From Bacilli bacterium (lineage in GTDB: Bacteria; Bacillota_I; Bacilli_A; RF39; UBA660): a DNA stretch of 64,000 nucleotides. A model generated the notes under the pieces. It made no database searches, was not told where the DNA came from, and saw nothing but the letters and a program-made list of their open reading frames with translations. The stretch is from assembly GCA_900758495.1 (NCBI GenBank), contig CAAERO010000005.1, positions 144,677 to 208,676 of the forward strand. Reading direction: 5' to 3'. The position numbers and the translations under genes are program-made. Every line of letters begins with the position of its first letter. The first letter of the stretch is position 1. Below are positions 37,086-47,742 of the stretch, piece by piece.

Positions 37086-37916
37086 ATGGCAATTAAAAAG
37101 TTTAGACCTACTACACCAGGACAAAGAAATAAAAGTACTCTTGTCAATGAAGAAATAACAAAAAGCACACCAGAGAAAAGTTTAGTTGTAACACTTAACA
37201 AAAAAGCTGGTCGTAACAATCAAGGTAAAATAACTGTTCGTCATCAAGGCGGTGGAGTTAAAAGAAAATACCGTATCATTGATTTCAAGAGAAATAAATT
37301 TGATGTTGAAGGTGTTGTAGCAAGTATTGAATACGATCCAAATCGTAGTGCTAACATTGCATTAATCAATTATTTAGATGGTGAAAAAAGATATATTATC
37401 GCACCTAAGGGATTGAAAGTAGGAGATAAAATCGTAGCTGGTTCTAATGTTGATATTAAAACTGGTAATGCATTACCTATTATGAATATTCCTGTTGGTA
37501 CTGTTATTCATAATATCGAGCTTCGTCCAGGAAAGGGTGGAAGTTTAGCACGTAGTGCTGGAAGTTCTGCACAAATCCTTGGTCGTGAAGGAAATTATGT
37601 AATGATTCGTTTATCAAGTGGAGAACAAAGACGTGTGCTTGGAACTTGTATGGCAACTATTGGTGTAGTTGGTAATGAAGATTCAAATCTAGTAAAGCTT
37701 GGAAAAGCTGGAAGAAAACGTCACATGGGAATTCGTCCAACAGTTCGTGGTTCTGTTATGAATCCAAATGATCACCCTCATGGTGGTGGAGAAGGAAGAG
37801 CGCCAATTGGACGTAAAGGACCTGTTACTCCTTGGGGTAAACCAGCTCTTGGATATAAAACAAGAAATAATAAACGTACGGATAAATTTATTGTTCGTCG
37901 TCGTGGAAGTAAATAG
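37086..37916 (+). CDS. rplB: 50S ribosomal protein L2
   Basis: 276 residues, standard. Starts [15 protein letters not shown]; contains [52 protein letters not shown] and the peptidyl-transferase-near block [20 protein letters not shown] with the conserved His, ending [14 protein letters not shown] site. Confidence 0.98.
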   Translation: MAIKKFRPTTPGQRNKSTLVNEEITKSTPEKSLVVTLNKKAGRNNQGKITVRHQGGGVKRKYRIIDFKRNKFDVEGVVASIEYDPNRSANIALINYLDGEKRYIIAPKGLKVGDKIVAGSNVDIKTGNALPIMNIPVGTVIHNIELRPGKGGSLARSAGSSAQILGREGNYVMIRLSSGEQRRVLGTCMATIGVVGNEDSNLVKLGKAGRKRHMGIRPTVRGSVMNPNDHPHGGGEGRAPIGRKGPVTPWGKPALGYKTRNNKRTDKFIVRRRGSK

Positions 37917-37927
37917 GGAGGAAAATA

Positions 37928-38197
37928 ATGGCAAGAAGTTCAAAGAAAAAACCTTATGTTTTTGATAGATTATTAAAAAAGGTAAAAGAATTAAACAAAA
38001 GTGGTAAAAAAGAAGTAATTAAAACTTGGTCACGCCGTTCTACTATTTATCCTGATTTTATTGGTCATACATTTGCTGTACACAATGGACGTGAATTTAT
38101 TCCTGTTTATGTTACAGAAGATATGGTTGGACACAAATTAGGTGAGTTTGCATTAACTCGTAAATTTGGTGGACACGGAAGCGACAAGAAAAAGTAG
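37928..38197 (+). CDS. rpsS: 30S ribosomal protein S19
   Basis: 89 residues: [40 protein letters not shown] and [22 protein letters not shown]. Binds 16S in the 30S head with S13. Starts 11 bases after rplB with GGGAGG. Confidence 0.98.
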   Translation: MARSSKKKPYVFDRLLKKVKELNKSGKKEVIKTWSRRSTIYPDFIGHTFAVHNGREFIPVYVTEDMVGHKLGEFALTRKFGGHGSDKKK

Positions 38198-38219
38198 AAG
38201 ACAAGGGAGGAAAATTTAG

Positions 38220-38564
38220 ATGGAAGAGATAAAACAAGCACAAGCTATTGCTAAAATGCAAAGGATTTCTCCAATCAAGGCACGTCTTGTAGTTGATATG
38301 ATTCGTGGTAAAAAAGTTAATGAAGCCCTTGCTATTTTAAGTAATACTAATAAAAAAGCAGCCGTTATGGTAAAAAATACATTAAATTCAGCTATTGCAA
38401 ATGCTACTAACAATCATGATATGAAATTAGAAAACTTATATGTAAGTGAAGCAAGAGTAGATGCTGGTCCTGTAATGAAGAGAATTTTATTTGATTCTCG
38501 TGGACGTATCGGACATAAAGATAAAAGAACAAGTCACATTGTTATTAAAGTGGCAGAAAAATAA
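38220..38564 (+). CDS. rplV: 50S ribosomal protein L22
   Basis: 114 residues: MQRISPIKARLVVDMIRGK, the long beta-hairpin region ending DAGPVMKRILFDSRGRIGHKDKRTSHIVIKV, which lines the exit tunnel. No unusual tunnel-tip insertion is seen. GGGAGG site. Confidence 0.98.
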   Translation: MEEIKQAQAIAKMQRISPIKARLVVDMIRGKKVNEALAILSNTNKKAAVMVKNTLNSAIANATNNHDMKLENLYVSEARVDAGPVMKRILFDSRGRIGHKDKRTSHIVIKVAEK

Positions 38565-38579
38565 TAAGGAGGAGAAAAA

Positions 38580-39233
38580 ATGGGACAAAAAGTTGATCCA
38601 ATAGGACTAAGACTTGGAATCAATAAAGATTGGGAAGCAAAATGGTATGCTTCAAAAACTGACTTCTCAAAAGTTTTAGCTAACGATCTTAAAATTCGTG
38701 AATATATTAAAAAGAATTTAAAGAATGCAGGAATTGCAAAAGTTGAAATTGATCGTACTAATAAGAAATGTGAAGTTACCATTCATACCTCTAAACCTGG
38801 TGTTATCATTGGACGCGGAGGAGAAGAAATTACAAAGCTTAGAAAAGATATGACAAAGGAAATTGGTGAAAATATCAATGTTTCTATCGTAGATATCAAG
38901 AAAGCTGATTTAAATGCACAACTTGTTGCTGATTCAATAGCAAGCCAAATTACTAATCGTGCATCATTCCGTATGGCACAAAAAAGAGCTATTAGAAATG
39001 CTATGAAGGCTGGAGCAAAAGGAATTAAAACACAAGTATCTGGACGTTTAGGTGGAGCAGATATGGCTCGTAGTGAACATTATATTGAGGGAACTATTCC
39101 TCTACACACATTACGTGCTGATGTTGATTATGCTACTAGTGAAGCAGATACAACTTACGGAAAAATTGGAGTTAAGGTTTGGATCTATAAAGGAGAAATC
39201 TTAAATAATAAAAAGGCTAAAGGAGGTAATTAA
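38580..39233 (+). CDS. rpsC: 30S ribosomal protein S3
   Basis: 217 residues: [22 protein letters not shown], the KH domain with [16 protein letters not shown] (GxxG loop), and the C-terminal domain with [15 protein letters not shown] and [14 protein letters not shown]. Forms part of the mRNA entry helicase with S4 and S5. Confidence 0.98.
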   Translation: MGQKVDPIGLRLGINKDWEAKWYASKTDFSKVLANDLKIREYIKKNLKNAGIAKVEIDRTNKKCEVTIHTSKPGVIIGRGGEEITKLRKDMTKEIGENINVSIVDIKKADLNAQLVADSIASQITNRASFRMAQKRAIRNAMKAGAKGIKTQVSGRLGGADMARSEHYIEGTIPLHTLRADVDYATSEADTTYGKIGVKVWIYKGEILNNKKAKGGN

Positions 39234-39234
39234 T

Positions 39235-39666
39235 ATGTTAATACCATCAAGAACTAAATATCGTCGTGTTCATAGATTACCTTACGAAGGCAAAGCTAAA
39301 GGTAACGTAGAACTTCATTTTGGTGAATATGGTCTTATGGCTAAAGAAGGAGCTTGGATTACAGCTAACCAAATTGAAGCAGCTCGTATTGCTATGACAC
39401 GTTATATGAAACGTGGAGGAAAAGTTTGGATTAATATTTTCCCACACTTACCATTAACTGCTAAAGCTATTGGTACTCGTCAAGGAAAAGGTAAAGGTAG
39501 CGTAGATAAATGGGTTGCAGTTGTTAAAGAAGGAAAAATCATGTTTGAAATTTCTGGAGTATCAGAGCCTGTTGCTCGTGAAGCTTTAAGACTTGCAAGT
39601 CATAAATTACCAATTCAATGTAAATTTGTAAAAAAAGAGGAAGGTGGTGTTACGAATGAAGATTAG
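39235..39666 (+). CDS. rplP: 50S ribosomal protein L16
   Basis: 143 residues: [42 protein letters not shown], then [26 protein letters not shown] with the conserved Arg of the decoding-arm region, and the end [13 protein letters not shown]. Contacts A-site tRNA. Its 3' end overlaps rpmC by 11 bases. Confidence 0.98.
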   Translation: MLIPSRTKYRRVHRLPYEGKAKGNVELHFGEYGLMAKEGAWITANQIEAARIAMTRYMKRGGKVWINIFPHLPLTAKAIGTRQGKGKGSVDKWVAVVKEGKIMFEISGVSEPVAREALRLASHKLPIQCKFVKKEEGGVTNED

Positions 39667-39856
39667 TGAAATTAGAGAATTATCAAATGAAGAAATTAAT
39701 GCCAAATTAAAAGAAACTAAAGAAGAACTTTTTAACTTACGTTTTCAACAAGCTACAGGTAATCTAGAAAAACCTTCTCGCATTCGTGATTTAAGACACA
39801 CCGTTGCTAGATTAAAGACCGTTTTAAGAGAACGTGAATTAAAGGAAGAAGTATAG
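39656..39856 (+). CDS. rpmC: 50S ribosomal protein L29
   Basis: 66 residues from ATG 39656 ([13 protein letters not shown]; site GGAAGGTGG upstream, inside rplP). Two helices with [37 protein letters not shown], the family hallmark. Binds near the tunnel exit next to L23. Confidence 0.97.
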   Translation: MKISEIRELSNEEINAKLKETKEELFNLRFQQATGNLEKPSRIRDLRHTVARLKTVLRERELKEEV

Positions 39857-39866
39857 GAGGGAATTT

Positions 39867-40127
39867 ATGGATAAGAAGAAAAGCCATGAGTTAGTAGGTA
39901 AAGTTGTTAGTGCTAGTAATGATAAAACAATTACTGTACTTGTAGAAACACATAAAATGCACCCACTATATCATAAAAGAGTAAAATCATCAAAAAAATA
40001 TAGTGTTCATGATGAAACAAATAAAGCTAAAGTAGGAGATGTTGTAAGAATCGTTGAAACTAGACCACTTTCTAAAACAAAACATTTCTACTTAAAAGAA
40101 ATCGTAAAAGAAGCTATAGTTTTATAG
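39867..40127 (+). CDS. rpsQ: 30S ribosomal protein S17
   Basis: 86 residues, OB-fold: [37 protein letters not shown], then [29 protein letters not shown]. Primary 16S binder of the body. GGAGGG site. Confidence 0.98.
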   Translation: MDKKKSHELVGKVVSASNDKTITVLVETHKMHPLYHKRVKSSKKYSVHDETNKAKVGDVVRIVETRPLSKTKHFYLKEIVKEAIVL

Positions 40128-40152
40128 TAAAAGAAAAAGGAGGATGTAATCG

Positions 40153-40521
40153 ATGTTACAACAGGAAAGTAGATTAAAAGTTGCTGATAACTCTGGAGCA
40201 CGTGAATTACTAGTAATTCGTGTACTTGGTGGAAGCCATGTTAAGACTGGAAATATTGGTGATGTAGTAGTAGGAACTGTGAAAAATGCTATTCCAAACT
40301 CCCCATACCCAAAAGGTAAGGTTGTAAAAGCTGTTATTGTTCGTAGTAAACAAGGTCTAAGACGTGAAGATGGAAGTTATATCAAGTTTGATGACAATGC
40401 TTGTGTTATCATTCGTGATGATAAGACTCCTGTCGGAACTCGTATTTTTGGACCAGTAGCACGTGAACTTCGTGAGAAAGATTATATGAAAATAGTATCC
40501 CTTGCAAAAGAGGTATTATAA
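40153..40521 (+). CDS. rplN: 50S ribosomal protein L14
   Basis: 122 residues: [27 protein letters not shown], then VKKAI-type block [31 protein letters not shown] and [15 protein letters not shown]. Forms an intersubunit bridge and contacts L19. Confidence 0.98.
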   Translation: MLQQESRLKVADNSGARELLVIRVLGGSHVKTGNIGDVVVGTVKNAIPNSPYPKGKVVKAVIVRSKQGLRREDGSYIKFDDNACVIIRDDKTPVGTRIFGPVARELREKDYMKIVSLAKEVL

Positions 40522-40531
40522 GGAGGTTATT

Positions 40532-40840
40532 ATGAAGTTAAAAGTAGGAGATAAAGTAGAAGTAATTTCTGGTTCTGATAAAGGTAAGACTGGTAATATT
40601 ATCAAGACATTAAGAAGCGAAAATAAAGTTATCGTTGAAGGTGTTCACATAGTTAAGAAACATCAAAAGGGTAATGGACAAGTAACTGGTGGAATTTTAG
40701 AAGTAGAAGCACCAATTGATGCTAGTAATGTTATGATTATTGATCCAAAAACTAAAAAGAGAACAAGAATTGGTTATACTAAGGATAAAAACGATAAAAA
40801 AGTAAGAATTAGTGTCAAATCAAAAGAGACACTTGATTAG
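40532..40840 (+). CDS. rplX: 50S ribosomal protein L24
   Basis: 102 residues from ATG 40532 after AAGGAGG (an upstream in-frame start lies inside rplN). KOW motif KVGDKVEVISGSDKGKTGNII, then EGVHIVKKHQKG and KKRTRIGYTKD. Assembly initiator near the tunnel exit. Confidence 0.97.
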   Translation: MKLKVGDKVEVISGSDKGKTGNIIKTLRSENKVIVEGVHIVKKHQKGNGQVTGGILEVEAPIDASNVMIIDPKTKKRTRIGYTKDKNDKKVRISVKSKETLD

Positions 40841-40859
40841 TGGAAGGAGGGTATAACGA

Positions 40860-41399
40860 ATGAACCGCCTAAAAGAAAAGTACGTAAATGAAATTGTTCC
40901 AAGTTTAATGAACAAATATAATTATAAATCAATTATGGAAGTACCTAAGTTAGATAAAGTAGTTATTAACATGGGTGTTGGTGATGGAGCTAGCAATGCA
41001 AAATTATTAGATGCTGCTGTTAGTGATTTAGCTAAGATTTCTGGACAAAAGCCAGTTGTTACTAAAGCTAAAAAATCAATCGCTGGATTTAAAATCAGAG
41101 AAGGACAAAAAATCGGATGTAAAGTAACTTTAAGAGGAGAAAATATGTATAACTTTGTTGATAAGTTAATCTCTATATCTCTTCCTCAAGTACGTGATTT
41201 CCGTGGTGTTAGTCCTAAATCATTTGATGGACGTGGAAATTATACTTTAGGTATTAAAGAACAATTAATCTTCTCAGAAATCAATTATGATGAAGTTGTA
41301 AAAGTACGTGGTATGGATATCGTATTTGTTACCACTGCAAAGACCAATGAAGAAGCTTATGACTTATTAAATGAACTAGGAATTCCATTTAGAAAGTAA
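40860..41399 (+). CDS. rplE: 50S ribosomal protein L5
   Basis: 179 residues: [75 protein letters not shown] and [18 protein letters not shown]. Carries 5S rRNA to the central protuberance. Confidence 0.98.
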   Translation: MNRLKEKYVNEIVPSLMNKYNYKSIMEVPKLDKVVINMGVGDGASNAKLLDAAVSDLAKISGQKPVVTKAKKSIAGFKIREGQKIGCKVTLRGENMYNFVDKLISISLPQVRDFRGVSPKSFDGRGNYTLGIKEQLIFSEINYDEVVKVRGMDIVFVTTAKTNEEAYDLLNELGIPFRK

Positions 41400-41412
41400 T
41401 TGGAGGGATAAA

Positions 41413-41598
41413 ATGGCAAAAAAAAGTATGATTGTAAAAAATAGTAGAAAGCCAAAATTTAAAGTACGTGAATATACACGTTGTACACGTTGTGGTAGAC
41501 CTCACGCTGTTATGAGTAAGTTTGGGATCTGTCGTATATGCTTCCGTGAATTGGCTTCAAAAGGACAAATACCAGGCGTTAAGAAATCAAGCTGGTAG
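41413..41598 (+). CDS. rpsN: 30S ribosomal protein S14, zinc-binding type
   Basis: 61 residues, the short S14 form. Zinc knuckle CTRCGR...CRICFRE (two CxxC pairs), ending [11 protein letters not shown]. Also called rpsZ. Zinc-type S14 and zinc-type L36 here suggest no zinc-sparing forms in this operon. Confidence 0.98.
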   Translation: MAKKSMIVKNSRKPKFKVREYTRCTRCGRPHAVMSKFGICRICFRELASKGQIPGVKKSSW

Positions 41599-41615
41599 AA
41601 GGAAGGAGGATAAGA

Positions 41616-42023
41616 ATGGCTGTAGTTACAGACGTAGTTGCGGATATGTTAACTCGTATTCGTAATGCTAATCAAATGCGTTATGAAAAAGTAGTTGTAC
41701 CTTCATCAAGCGTTAAGATTGAGATTGCAAGAATCTTAAAAGAAGAAGGATTTATTAAAGACTATAAAGTTGAAAAGAAAGATAATAATGTACAAGGTGA
41801 GATTATCCTTACCTTAAAATATGGTGAAAAGAAAGAAAGAGTTCTTACAGGACTTAAAAGAATTTCAAAACCAGGACTTCGTGTTTATGTTAAAAATGAT
41901 GAAATTCCTCGTGTTTTAAACGGTTTAGGAATTGCCATTATTTCAACATCACAAGGAATTATGACTGATAAACAAGCTCGTAAATTAAACATTGGTGGCG
42001 AAGTTTTAGCATACATTTGGTAA
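41616..42023 (+). CDS. rpsH: 30S ribosomal protein S8
   Basis: 135 residues: [35 protein letters not shown] and the C-terminal [33 protein letters not shown]. Central 16S binder. Known spc operon repressor in enterobacteria; no matching site was identified here. Confidence 0.98.
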   Translation: MAVVTDVVADMLTRIRNANQMRYEKVVVPSSSVKIEIARILKEEGFIKDYKVEKKDNNVQGEIILTLKYGEKKERVLTGLKRISKPGLRVYVKNDEIPRVLNGLGIAIISTSQGIMTDKQARKLNIGGEVLAYIW

Positions 42024-42038
42024 AAGGAAGGTGAAAAA

Positions 42039-42569
42039 ATGAGCCGTATTGGAAATCGTAAAATTGAAGTTCCTGAAGGAGTAACAGTTAAAGTAGAAAA
42101 TGATGTTGTAACAGTTACTGGTCCAAAAGGAAGCTTGTCTCAAAAAATGTTAAAAGGTATTTCTTTAGAGCAAGAAGGAAATACAATCACATTAACTAGA
42201 GTTAACGATGCAGCGAAAGCAATGCATGGAACAATGAATGCACTTCTTCATAATATGATCCTTGGAGTAACTAAGGGATATGAAAAAGGTCTAGAAATCA
42301 TTGGTGTTGGTTACAGATTTAATGTAGCTGGTAACAAATTAACAATTAATGCTGGATATTCTCATCCTGTAGTTATGGATGTTCCAGAAGGACTTACGGT
42401 AGAAGCTCCTAGCAATACTGAAATAGTTGTTAAAGGTATTGACAAAGTGTTAGTTGGTGAATTTGCTGCTAATGTTCGTAAAGTAAGAAAACCTGAACCT
42501 TATAAAGGAAAAGGTATTCGTTATAAAGATGAACATATTCAACGTAAAGAAGGAAAGAAAGCTGCTTAG
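42039..42569 (+). CDS. rplF: 50S ribosomal protein L6
   Basis: 176 residues with two alike domains: MSRIGNRKIEVPEGVTV, GTMNALLHNMILGVTKGYEKGLEIIGVGYRF, YSHPVVMDVPEGLTVEAPSNTEIVVKG and RKPEPYKGKGIRYKDEHIQRKEGKKA. Located near the factor-binding site. Confidence 0.98.
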   Translation: MSRIGNRKIEVPEGVTVKVENDVVTVTGPKGSLSQKMLKGISLEQEGNTITLTRVNDAAKAMHGTMNALLHNMILGVTKGYEKGLEIIGVGYRFNVAGNKLTINAGYSHPVVMDVPEGLTVEAPSNTEIVVKGIDKVLVGEFAANVRKVRKPEPYKGKGIRYKDEHIQRKEGKKAA

Positions 42570-42587
42570 TAGGAAGGAGAGAAAATT

Positions 42588-42950
42588 ATGGTTAGTAAAA
42601 AATCAAGAAATAGTATGAGAGAAGTACGTCATGCTAGAATAAGAAGACAGTTACATGGTACTGAAGCTGCTCCTCGTCTTAGTGTATTTCGCTCAAACAC
42701 AGGCATTTATGCCCAAATTATCGATGACGATAATAAAAAAACATTAGTATCTGCTTCTTCATTAGATAAAGATTTAAAATTAAAGAATGGTTCTAATATT
42801 GAAGCAGCTAGTAAAGTCGGTGAAAGTATTGCTAAGAAAGCAAAAGAAGCTGGCATTACAAAAGTAGTATTTGATAGAGGTGGATATCTTTATCATGGAC
42901 GTGTAAAAGCTTTAGCTGATGCTGCACGTAGTAATGGATTAGAATTCTAA
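42588..42950 (+). CDS. rplR: 50S ribosomal protein L18
   Basis: 120 residues: [40 protein letters not shown], then [33 protein letters not shown] and GLEF. Binds 5S rRNA with L5. GGAAGGAG site. Confidence 0.98.
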   Translation: MVSKKSRNSMREVRHARIRRQLHGTEAAPRLSVFRSNTGIYAQIIDDDNKKTLVSASSLDKDLKLKNGSNIEAASKVGESIAKKAKEAGITKVVFDRGGYLYHGRVKALADAARSNGLEF

Positions 42951-42962
42951 GGAGGAAAAAAT

Positions 42963-43472
42963 ATGCAAAAGCAAACAAATGATGCCAAGAACAAAGAATT
43001 TGAAGAATTAGTAGTTGAAGTAAAAAGCGTTACTAAAGTTACTAAGGGTGGTAGAAATCGTCGTTTCTCTGCAATCGTTGTTATTGGTAATAGAAAAGGA
43101 AAAGTTGGCTTAGGTACTGGTAAAGCTAGCGAAGTACCTGATGCTATTAAAAAAGCCATTCAAGCTGCTAATAAAAACTTAATCACTGTTCCTCTTGTAG
43201 AGGGAAGAACTATTCCTCATGAAGTTGTTGGACGTAGTGGTGCTGCTAGAGTTATGTTAAAACCTGCTAAAGAAGGTACTGGAGTTATCGCTGGTGGTAG
43301 TGTTCGTGCTATCTTAGATTTAGCTGGTGTTCGTGATGTTGTTTCTAAGTCATTAGGAGCTAGAACTAAACTAAACATGGCAGAAGCTGCAATGAATGGT
43401 TTAAAAAGTATGAGAACAATCGAAGAAGTTGCCCAACTTCGTGGTAAAAAAGAAGAGGAGATTTTAGGATAA
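42963..43472 (+). CDS. rpsE: 30S ribosomal protein S5
   Basis: 169 residues: [43 protein letters not shown] (the loop where spectinomycin resistance mutations occur, here intact), then [34 protein letters not shown]. Stop overlaps the rplO start (TAATG), leaving no room for rpmD. Confidence 0.98.
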   Translation: MQKQTNDAKNKEFEELVVEVKSVTKVTKGGRNRRFSAIVVIGNRKGKVGLGTGKASEVPDAIKKAIQAANKNLITVPLVEGRTIPHEVVGRSGAARVMLKPAKEGTGVIAGGSVRAILDLAGVRDVVSKSLGARTKLNMAEAAMNGLKSMRTIEEVAQLRGKKEEEILG

Positions 43473-43915
43473 TGAAGTTACATGAATTAGAAAAAAATAT
43501 TGGTGCTAAACACTCTAAAAAACGTGTAGGTCATGGATCTGGTTCTGGTTTAGGTAAAACATCAGGTCGTGGACAAAAAGGGCAAAAAGCACGTAGTGGT
43601 GGAAGCATAAATCCAGTATTTGAAGGTGGACAATTACCATTATATCGTCGTCTACCTAAAAGAGGATTTAGTAACTATCCTTTCAAGAAAGAATATGCTG
43701 TTATTAATCTTTCAGATTTAAATGTATTTGAAGATGGAACAGTTGTTACTCCTGCTTTATTAAAAGAAAAAGGAATTGTTAAAAAGCAACTTTCAGGAAT
43801 TAAAGTACTAGGAGAAGGACAATTAGATAAAAAACTTACTGTTCAAGCTCATAAATTTTCTAAAAGTGCAGTAGACAAGATTAACGAGTCAGGAAGTAAA
43901 GCTGAGGTGATCTAG
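43472..43915 (+). CDS. rplO: 50S ribosomal protein L15
   Basis: 147 residues: [70 protein letters not shown], and the globular end. It directly follows rpsE; L30, normally encoded between them, is missing. Confidence 0.98.
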   Translation: MKLHELEKNIGAKHSKKRVGHGSGSGLGKTSGRGQKGQKARSGGSINPVFEGGQLPLYRRLPKRGFSNYPFKKEYAVINLSDLNVFEDGTVVTPALLKEKGIVKKQLSGIKVLGEGQLDKKLTVQAHKFSKSAVDKINESGSKAEVI

Positions 43916-43916
43916 T

Positions 43917-45185
43917 ATGACATCTCTAGTAAAGCAATTATTCAAACCTACTAATAGAGATTTATTAAAAAGAATAGGTTTTACAACACTAGTTCTTGCT
44001 ATATTTATTATTGGAACAACTATTCAGGTTCCTGGAACAGAAAGTATAACTAAGAATCTTGGATTTTTAGAATTAATCAATTCTATGGGTGGAGGAGCAT
44101 TACAAAACTTTTCAATATTTGCTTTAGGTGTTATGCCATATATTACGGCTACTATCTTAATGCAATTATTACAAGAAATCGTTCCTTCCTTACAAGAATT
44201 AAGTAAGCAAGGTTATACAGGAAGACAAAAAATTAATAGAATATCTCGTTATTTAGGTATATTATTTGCTTTCATTGAAGGCTATGCATTTTCTTTTATG
44301 TTTTTAGGAAAATCTGCTGCTCCTATGGAATATTTATATGTTTCCCTTATATTGACAGCAGGTACAGCATTGCTTCTATGGTTAGGAGATCAGATATCAC
44401 AAAAAGGTATTGGTAATGGTTTAAGTCTTATAATTATGGCTGGAATCATTGCTACCTTACCACAAATGTTTATAGATGCCTTTAATGGTTTAGTTACGTT
44501 TAGTGGAACTACTCAACAGATTGCTTTTGGATTAGTTAAGTTTATACTTTTTGTTTTAATTTATTTTGGTATTATTGTAGGTGTTATTTTTGTTCAAGAA
44601 GCAGAACGAAAAATTCCTATTCAATATGCTAATAAATCTGGAAGTTTTGGAAATCAAGCTTCTAGTTTTGTACCAGTTAAGATAAATAGTGCTAATGTTG
44701 TACCAGTTATTTTCGCATCAAGCGTTTTAGCTATTCCGACTATTATTTCAGCACTAGTAAATAAAGAAAGCGTTACTTTATTCATTCAAAAATATTTAAC
44801 TTATACTACACCAGTTGGTTTTATGATTTATGTTATTTTAATATTCTTATTTGGTTTTGTTTATACATATATGATATTTAAACCAGAAGAGTTTTCAAAG
44901 AATTTAGCAGAGAATGGTGGTTACATTCCAGGAATAAGACCAGGTGAAGAAACTAAGAATTATTTTTCTAAAGTTTTAATGAGAGTTACTTGTATTGGTA
45001 GTGGTTTCTTATGTATTATAGTAGCTTTACCAATAATTTTCTCAAATGTAACTAGTTTACCAAGTAGTGTTAGTATTGGTGGTACAGGACTTTTAATCGT
45101 TGTTGGTGTTGCCCTAGAAACTTATAAACAAATAGAAGGTAGTCTTCTTTCTAGAAATTATAAGAAAGGATATCACCGTCGATGA
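43917..45185 (+). CDS. secY: Preprotein translocase subunit SecY
   Basis: 422 residues, ten membrane segments. Signature blocks: IPVPG-type IQVPGTESI near the first helix, LQNFSIFALGVMPYITATILMQLL, KIPIQYANKSGSFGNQASSFVPVKINSANVVPVIFASS and NGGYIPGIRPGEETKNYFSKVLMR in the cytosolic loop that binds SecA and ribosomes. Works with SecE and SecG encoded upstream. ATGA overlap with adk. Confidence 0.98.
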   Translation: MTSLVKQLFKPTNRDLLKRIGFTTLVLAIFIIGTTIQVPGTESITKNLGFLELINSMGGGALQNFSIFALGVMPYITATILMQLLQEIVPSLQELSKQGYTGRQKINRISRYLGILFAFIEGYAFSFMFLGKSAAPMEYLYVSLILTAGTALLLWLGDQISQKGIGNGLSLIIMAGIIATLPQMFIDAFNGLVTFSGTTQQIAFGLVKFILFVLIYFGIIVGVIFVQEAERKIPIQYANKSGSFGNQASSFVPVKINSANVVPVIFASSVLAIPTIISALVNKESVTLFIQKYLTYTTPVGFMIYVILIFLFGFVYTYMIFKPEEFSKNLAENGGYIPGIRPGEETKNYFSKVLMRVTCIGSGFLCIIVALPIIFSNVTSLPSSVSIGGTGLLIVVGVALETYKQIEGSLLSRNYKKGYHRR

Positions 45186-45838
45186 AAAATATTATATTAA
45201 TTGCTCCCCCTGCTGCAGGTAAGGGGACACAGAGTTCTTTAATCGAAGAAAAATACAATCTTCCTCATATAAGTACAGGGGATATCTTAAGAGATATCTC
45301 CAAGGAAGATTCTGAAATAGGTCGTTATATTTTAGAAACGTTGTCATCTGGTGGATTAGTAAAGGATGAAATTATCTATGAATTAATTGAAAAAAGATTA
45401 AAACAAGATGATTGTAAAAATGGTTGTATTTTAGATGGCTTTCCAAGAAATTTAGAACAAGCTAAAAAATATGATGAAATTTTATCAAGATTAAATCAAA
45501 AATTAGATTATGTTTTAGTTTTAGATATTGATTCAAAAATCTTAGAAAAGCGTATTACTGGAAGACGTATTTGCTCTACTTGTGGTGCTGTTTATAATAT
45601 AAATACAGAACTACAAAAACCAAAAGAAGAATCCATTTGTGATAATTGCGGAGGTAGATTAGAGCAGAGAAATGATGACAATGTAGAGTCATTTCAAAAT
45701 CGATATAAAGTTTATGAAGAAAAAACGGCACCACTTCTTGACTATTACAAACAAAATGGTGTATTATATGTAATCAATGGTGTTGGAAGTGTGCAAGAAG
45801 TTTTTGAACGTATAGATAAGGTTTTAAAGGGGAGATAG
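45182..45838 (+). CDS. adk: Adenylate kinase (zinc-lid form)
   Basis: 218 residues. P-loop APPAAGKGTQ (8-17), where the first Gly of GxPGxGKGT is Ala; then STGDILR, DGFPRNLEQA and the LID with four zinc Cys (CSTCGAVYN...CDNCGG), typical of Gram-positive enzymes; RYKVYEEKTAPLLDYY near the end. Balances AMP, ADP and ATP. Overlaps secY by 4 bases, map follows 2 bases later. Confidence 0.97.
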   Translation: MKNIILIAPPAAGKGTQSSLIEEKYNLPHISTGDILRDISKEDSEIGRYILETLSSGGLVKDEIIYELIEKRLKQDDCKNGCILDGFPRNLEQAKKYDEILSRLNQKLDYVLVLDIDSKILEKRITGRRICSTCGAVYNINTELQKPKEESICDNCGGRLEQRNDDNVESFQNRYKVYEEKTAPLLDYYKQNGVLYVINGVGSVQEVFERIDKVLKGR

Positions 45839-45840
45839 TA

Positions 45841-46605
45841 GTGATTACAATTAAAAGTAAAAGAGAAATTGAACTTTTAGAAAAAGCTGGTCATATTGTG
45901 TATTTAACACATAAATATCTAGAACCTCTTGTTAAACCAGGTATTTCAACTGAAGAGTTAAATCGTTTAGGAGAAGAATTTATCATAAGTCAAGGTGCTA
46001 CTCCTTCATTTAAAGGCTATGAAGGCTTTCCTTATGCATTATGTATAAGTGTTAATGATGAAGTGGTGCACGGTTTCCCTTCAAAAAGAAAGCTTAAAGA
46101 TGGAGATATTGTTTCCATTGATATTGGTGCTTGTTATAAGGGATATCATGGTGATTCTGCTTGGTCATATAAAGTTGGTAATATAACAGCTGAAAATAAA
46201 TACTTGCTAGAACATACTGAAAAAGCTTTATATGAAGGAATTAAACAAGTTAAACCAGGTAACCATATTGGAGATATATCTAATGCAATTGAAGTTTATG
46301 CTACTAAACATAATCTTGGCATTGTGAAAGAATTAGTTGGTCATGGTGTTGGCACAACTGTTCATGAAGATCCTGAAGTTCCTAATTATGGAAATGCTGG
46401 GAAAGGTCCTCGGTTAAGAGAAGGAATGGTTATTGCAATAGAACCAATGCTAACTCTTGGAAGGCCTGATATATATGTAGACTCTAATGATTGGACTGTT
46501 ATTACTGATGATGGAAGTCGTTCTGCTCATTATGAACATACAGTAGCAGTTACAAGTGATGGAGTAAAAATTCTAACAGGAGATGATAAATATGGCGAAA
46601 GATGA
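45841..46605 (+). CDS. map: Methionine aminopeptidase type I
   Basis: 254 residues from a GTG start after GGGGAG. Metal ligands and core blocks: [11 protein letters not shown] (His), [17 protein letters not shown] (two Asp), [18 protein letters not shown] (His), AIEPML (Glu) and HYEHTVAV (Glu). Removes N-terminal Met. Overlaps infA by 14 bases. Confidence 0.97.
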   Translation: MITIKSKREIELLEKAGHIVYLTHKYLEPLVKPGISTEELNRLGEEFIISQGATPSFKGYEGFPYALCISVNDEVVHGFPSKRKLKDGDIVSIDIGACYKGYHGDSAWSYKVGNITAENKYLLEHTEKALYEGIKQVKPGNHIGDISNAIEVYATKHNLGIVKELVGHGVGTTVHEDPEVPNYGNAGKGPRLREGMVIAIEPMLTLGRPDIYVDSNDWTVITDDGSRSAHYEHTVAVTSDGVKILTGDDKYGER

Positions 46606-46807
46606 TGTAATCGAAGTTGATGGAAAAGTTTTAGAAATTATACCAGGTGGTAAATTTAAAGTTCAATTAGAAAATGGTCATATTGTTGAAGCTCACGTTT
46701 CTGGTAAAATACGAATGAATTACATTCGCATCTTACCAGGGGATACAGTGACAATTGAACTATCACCTTATGATTTAACACGTGGGCGTATAACCTATCG
46801 GAAATAA
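46592..46807 (+). CDS. infA: Translation initiation factor IF-1
   Basis: 71 residues from ATG 46592 ([20 protein letters not shown]; site AGGAGATG inside map). OB-fold blocks [30 protein letters not shown] and [13 protein letters not shown]. Binds the A site of the 30S during initiation. Confidence 0.98.
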   Translation: MAKDDVIEVDGKVLEIIPGGKFKVQLENGHIVEAHVSGKIRMNYIRILPGDTVTIELSPYDLTRGRITYRK

Positions 46808-46821
46808 TAGGAGGGATAATA

Positions 46822-46935
46822 ATGAAAGTACAAGCATCAGTTAAAAAAAGATGTCCAAAATGTAAAATTGTAAAAAGAAAAGGTAAAGTTGTTGTTATTT
46901 GTGAAAATCCAAAACATAAACAAAGACAAGGTTAG
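46822..46935 (+). CDS. rpmJ: 50S ribosomal protein L36 (zinc type)
   Basis: 37 residues, below most gene-finder limits. [21 protein letters not shown] then [11 protein letters not shown], giving the zinc ligands Cys11, Cys14, Cys27 and His32. GGAGGG site 7 bases upstream; position between infA and rpsM is the conserved one. Confidence 0.98.
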   Translation: MKVQASVKKRCPKCKIVKRKGKVVVICENPKHKQRQG

Positions 46936-46953
46936 TAAGAAGGAGGATATAGA

Positions 46954-47322
46954 ATGGCACGTATTAAAGGTGTAGATATTCCAAACGATAAGCATACAGT
47001 TATTTCATTAACTTATATCTATGGAATTGGTAGAAATTTAGCAAAAACAATTTGTGAAAATGCAAAAGTTGAACCTACTAAAAAAGCAGGAGATTTAACT
47101 CAAGATGAATTAATTGCATTACGTGATGAAATTAATAAACATCTAACTGAAGGAGATTTACGTCGTGAAGTTAGCATGAATATTAAAACTAAAATGGAAA
47201 TTAATTCTTATGAAGGTACACGTCATAAAAAGGGACTTCCTGTAAGAGGTCAAAGAACTTCTCGTAATGCTAGAACTCGTAAGGGTAAAGGTAAAACTGT
47301 AGCTAATAAGAAGAAAGTGTAG
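46954..47322 (+). CDS. rpsM: 30S ribosomal protein S13
   Basis: 122 residues: [30 protein letters not shown], then [42 protein letters not shown], with the basic tail that reaches P-site tRNA. AGGAGG site. Confidence 0.98.
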   Translation: MARIKGVDIPNDKHTVISLTYIYGIGRNLAKTICENAKVEPTKKAGDLTQDELIALRDEINKHLTEGDLRREVSMNIKTKMEINSYEGTRHKKGLPVRGQRTSRNARTRKGKGKTVANKKKV

Positions 47323-47340
47323 AGAAGGAGGTTATGAATT

Positions 47341-47724
47341 ATGGCTTATAAGACAAGAAAGAAAAAAGTTAAAAAGAATGTTCCTGAAGGTGTTGTACAT
47401 ATTCATGCTACATTCAATAATACTATTGTAACTATTACTGATAAGGATGGAAATGCTATTAGTTGGGCATCAAGTGGTGGTTTAGGATTTAAAGGAAGTA
47501 AAAAATCAACTCCATTTGCTGCAGGTATGTCAGCTGAACAAGCTGGAAAAGTAGCTTATGATTTAGGAATGAGAAAGGTAGAAGTTTTCGTTAAAGGTTT
47601 AGGACCTGGACGTGAAACTGCCATTCGTTCTTTACAAACAGCAGGTCTTGAAGTAACTTCAATTACTGATGTAACACCAATTCCACATAACGGATGTCGT
47701 CCACCAAAGAGACCACGTGGATAA
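47341..47724 (+). CDS. rpsK: 30S ribosomal protein S11
   Basis: 127 residues: [46 protein letters not shown], then [42 protein letters not shown]. Forms the 30S platform. Confidence 0.98.
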   Translation: MAYKTRKKKVKKNVPEGVVHIHATFNNTIVTITDKDGNAISWASSGGLGFKGSKKSTPFAAGMSAEQAGKVAYDLGMRKVEVFVKGLGPGRETAIRSLQTAGLEVTSITDVTPIPHNGCRPPKRPRG

Positions 47725-47742
47725 TTAAGGGAGGCGAAAACT

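Noticed and set aside
45182..45220. Inactive adenylate kinase because of Ala in the P-loop
   Set aside because: The GKGT core and all other motifs are intact; first Gly is the most tolerant position.
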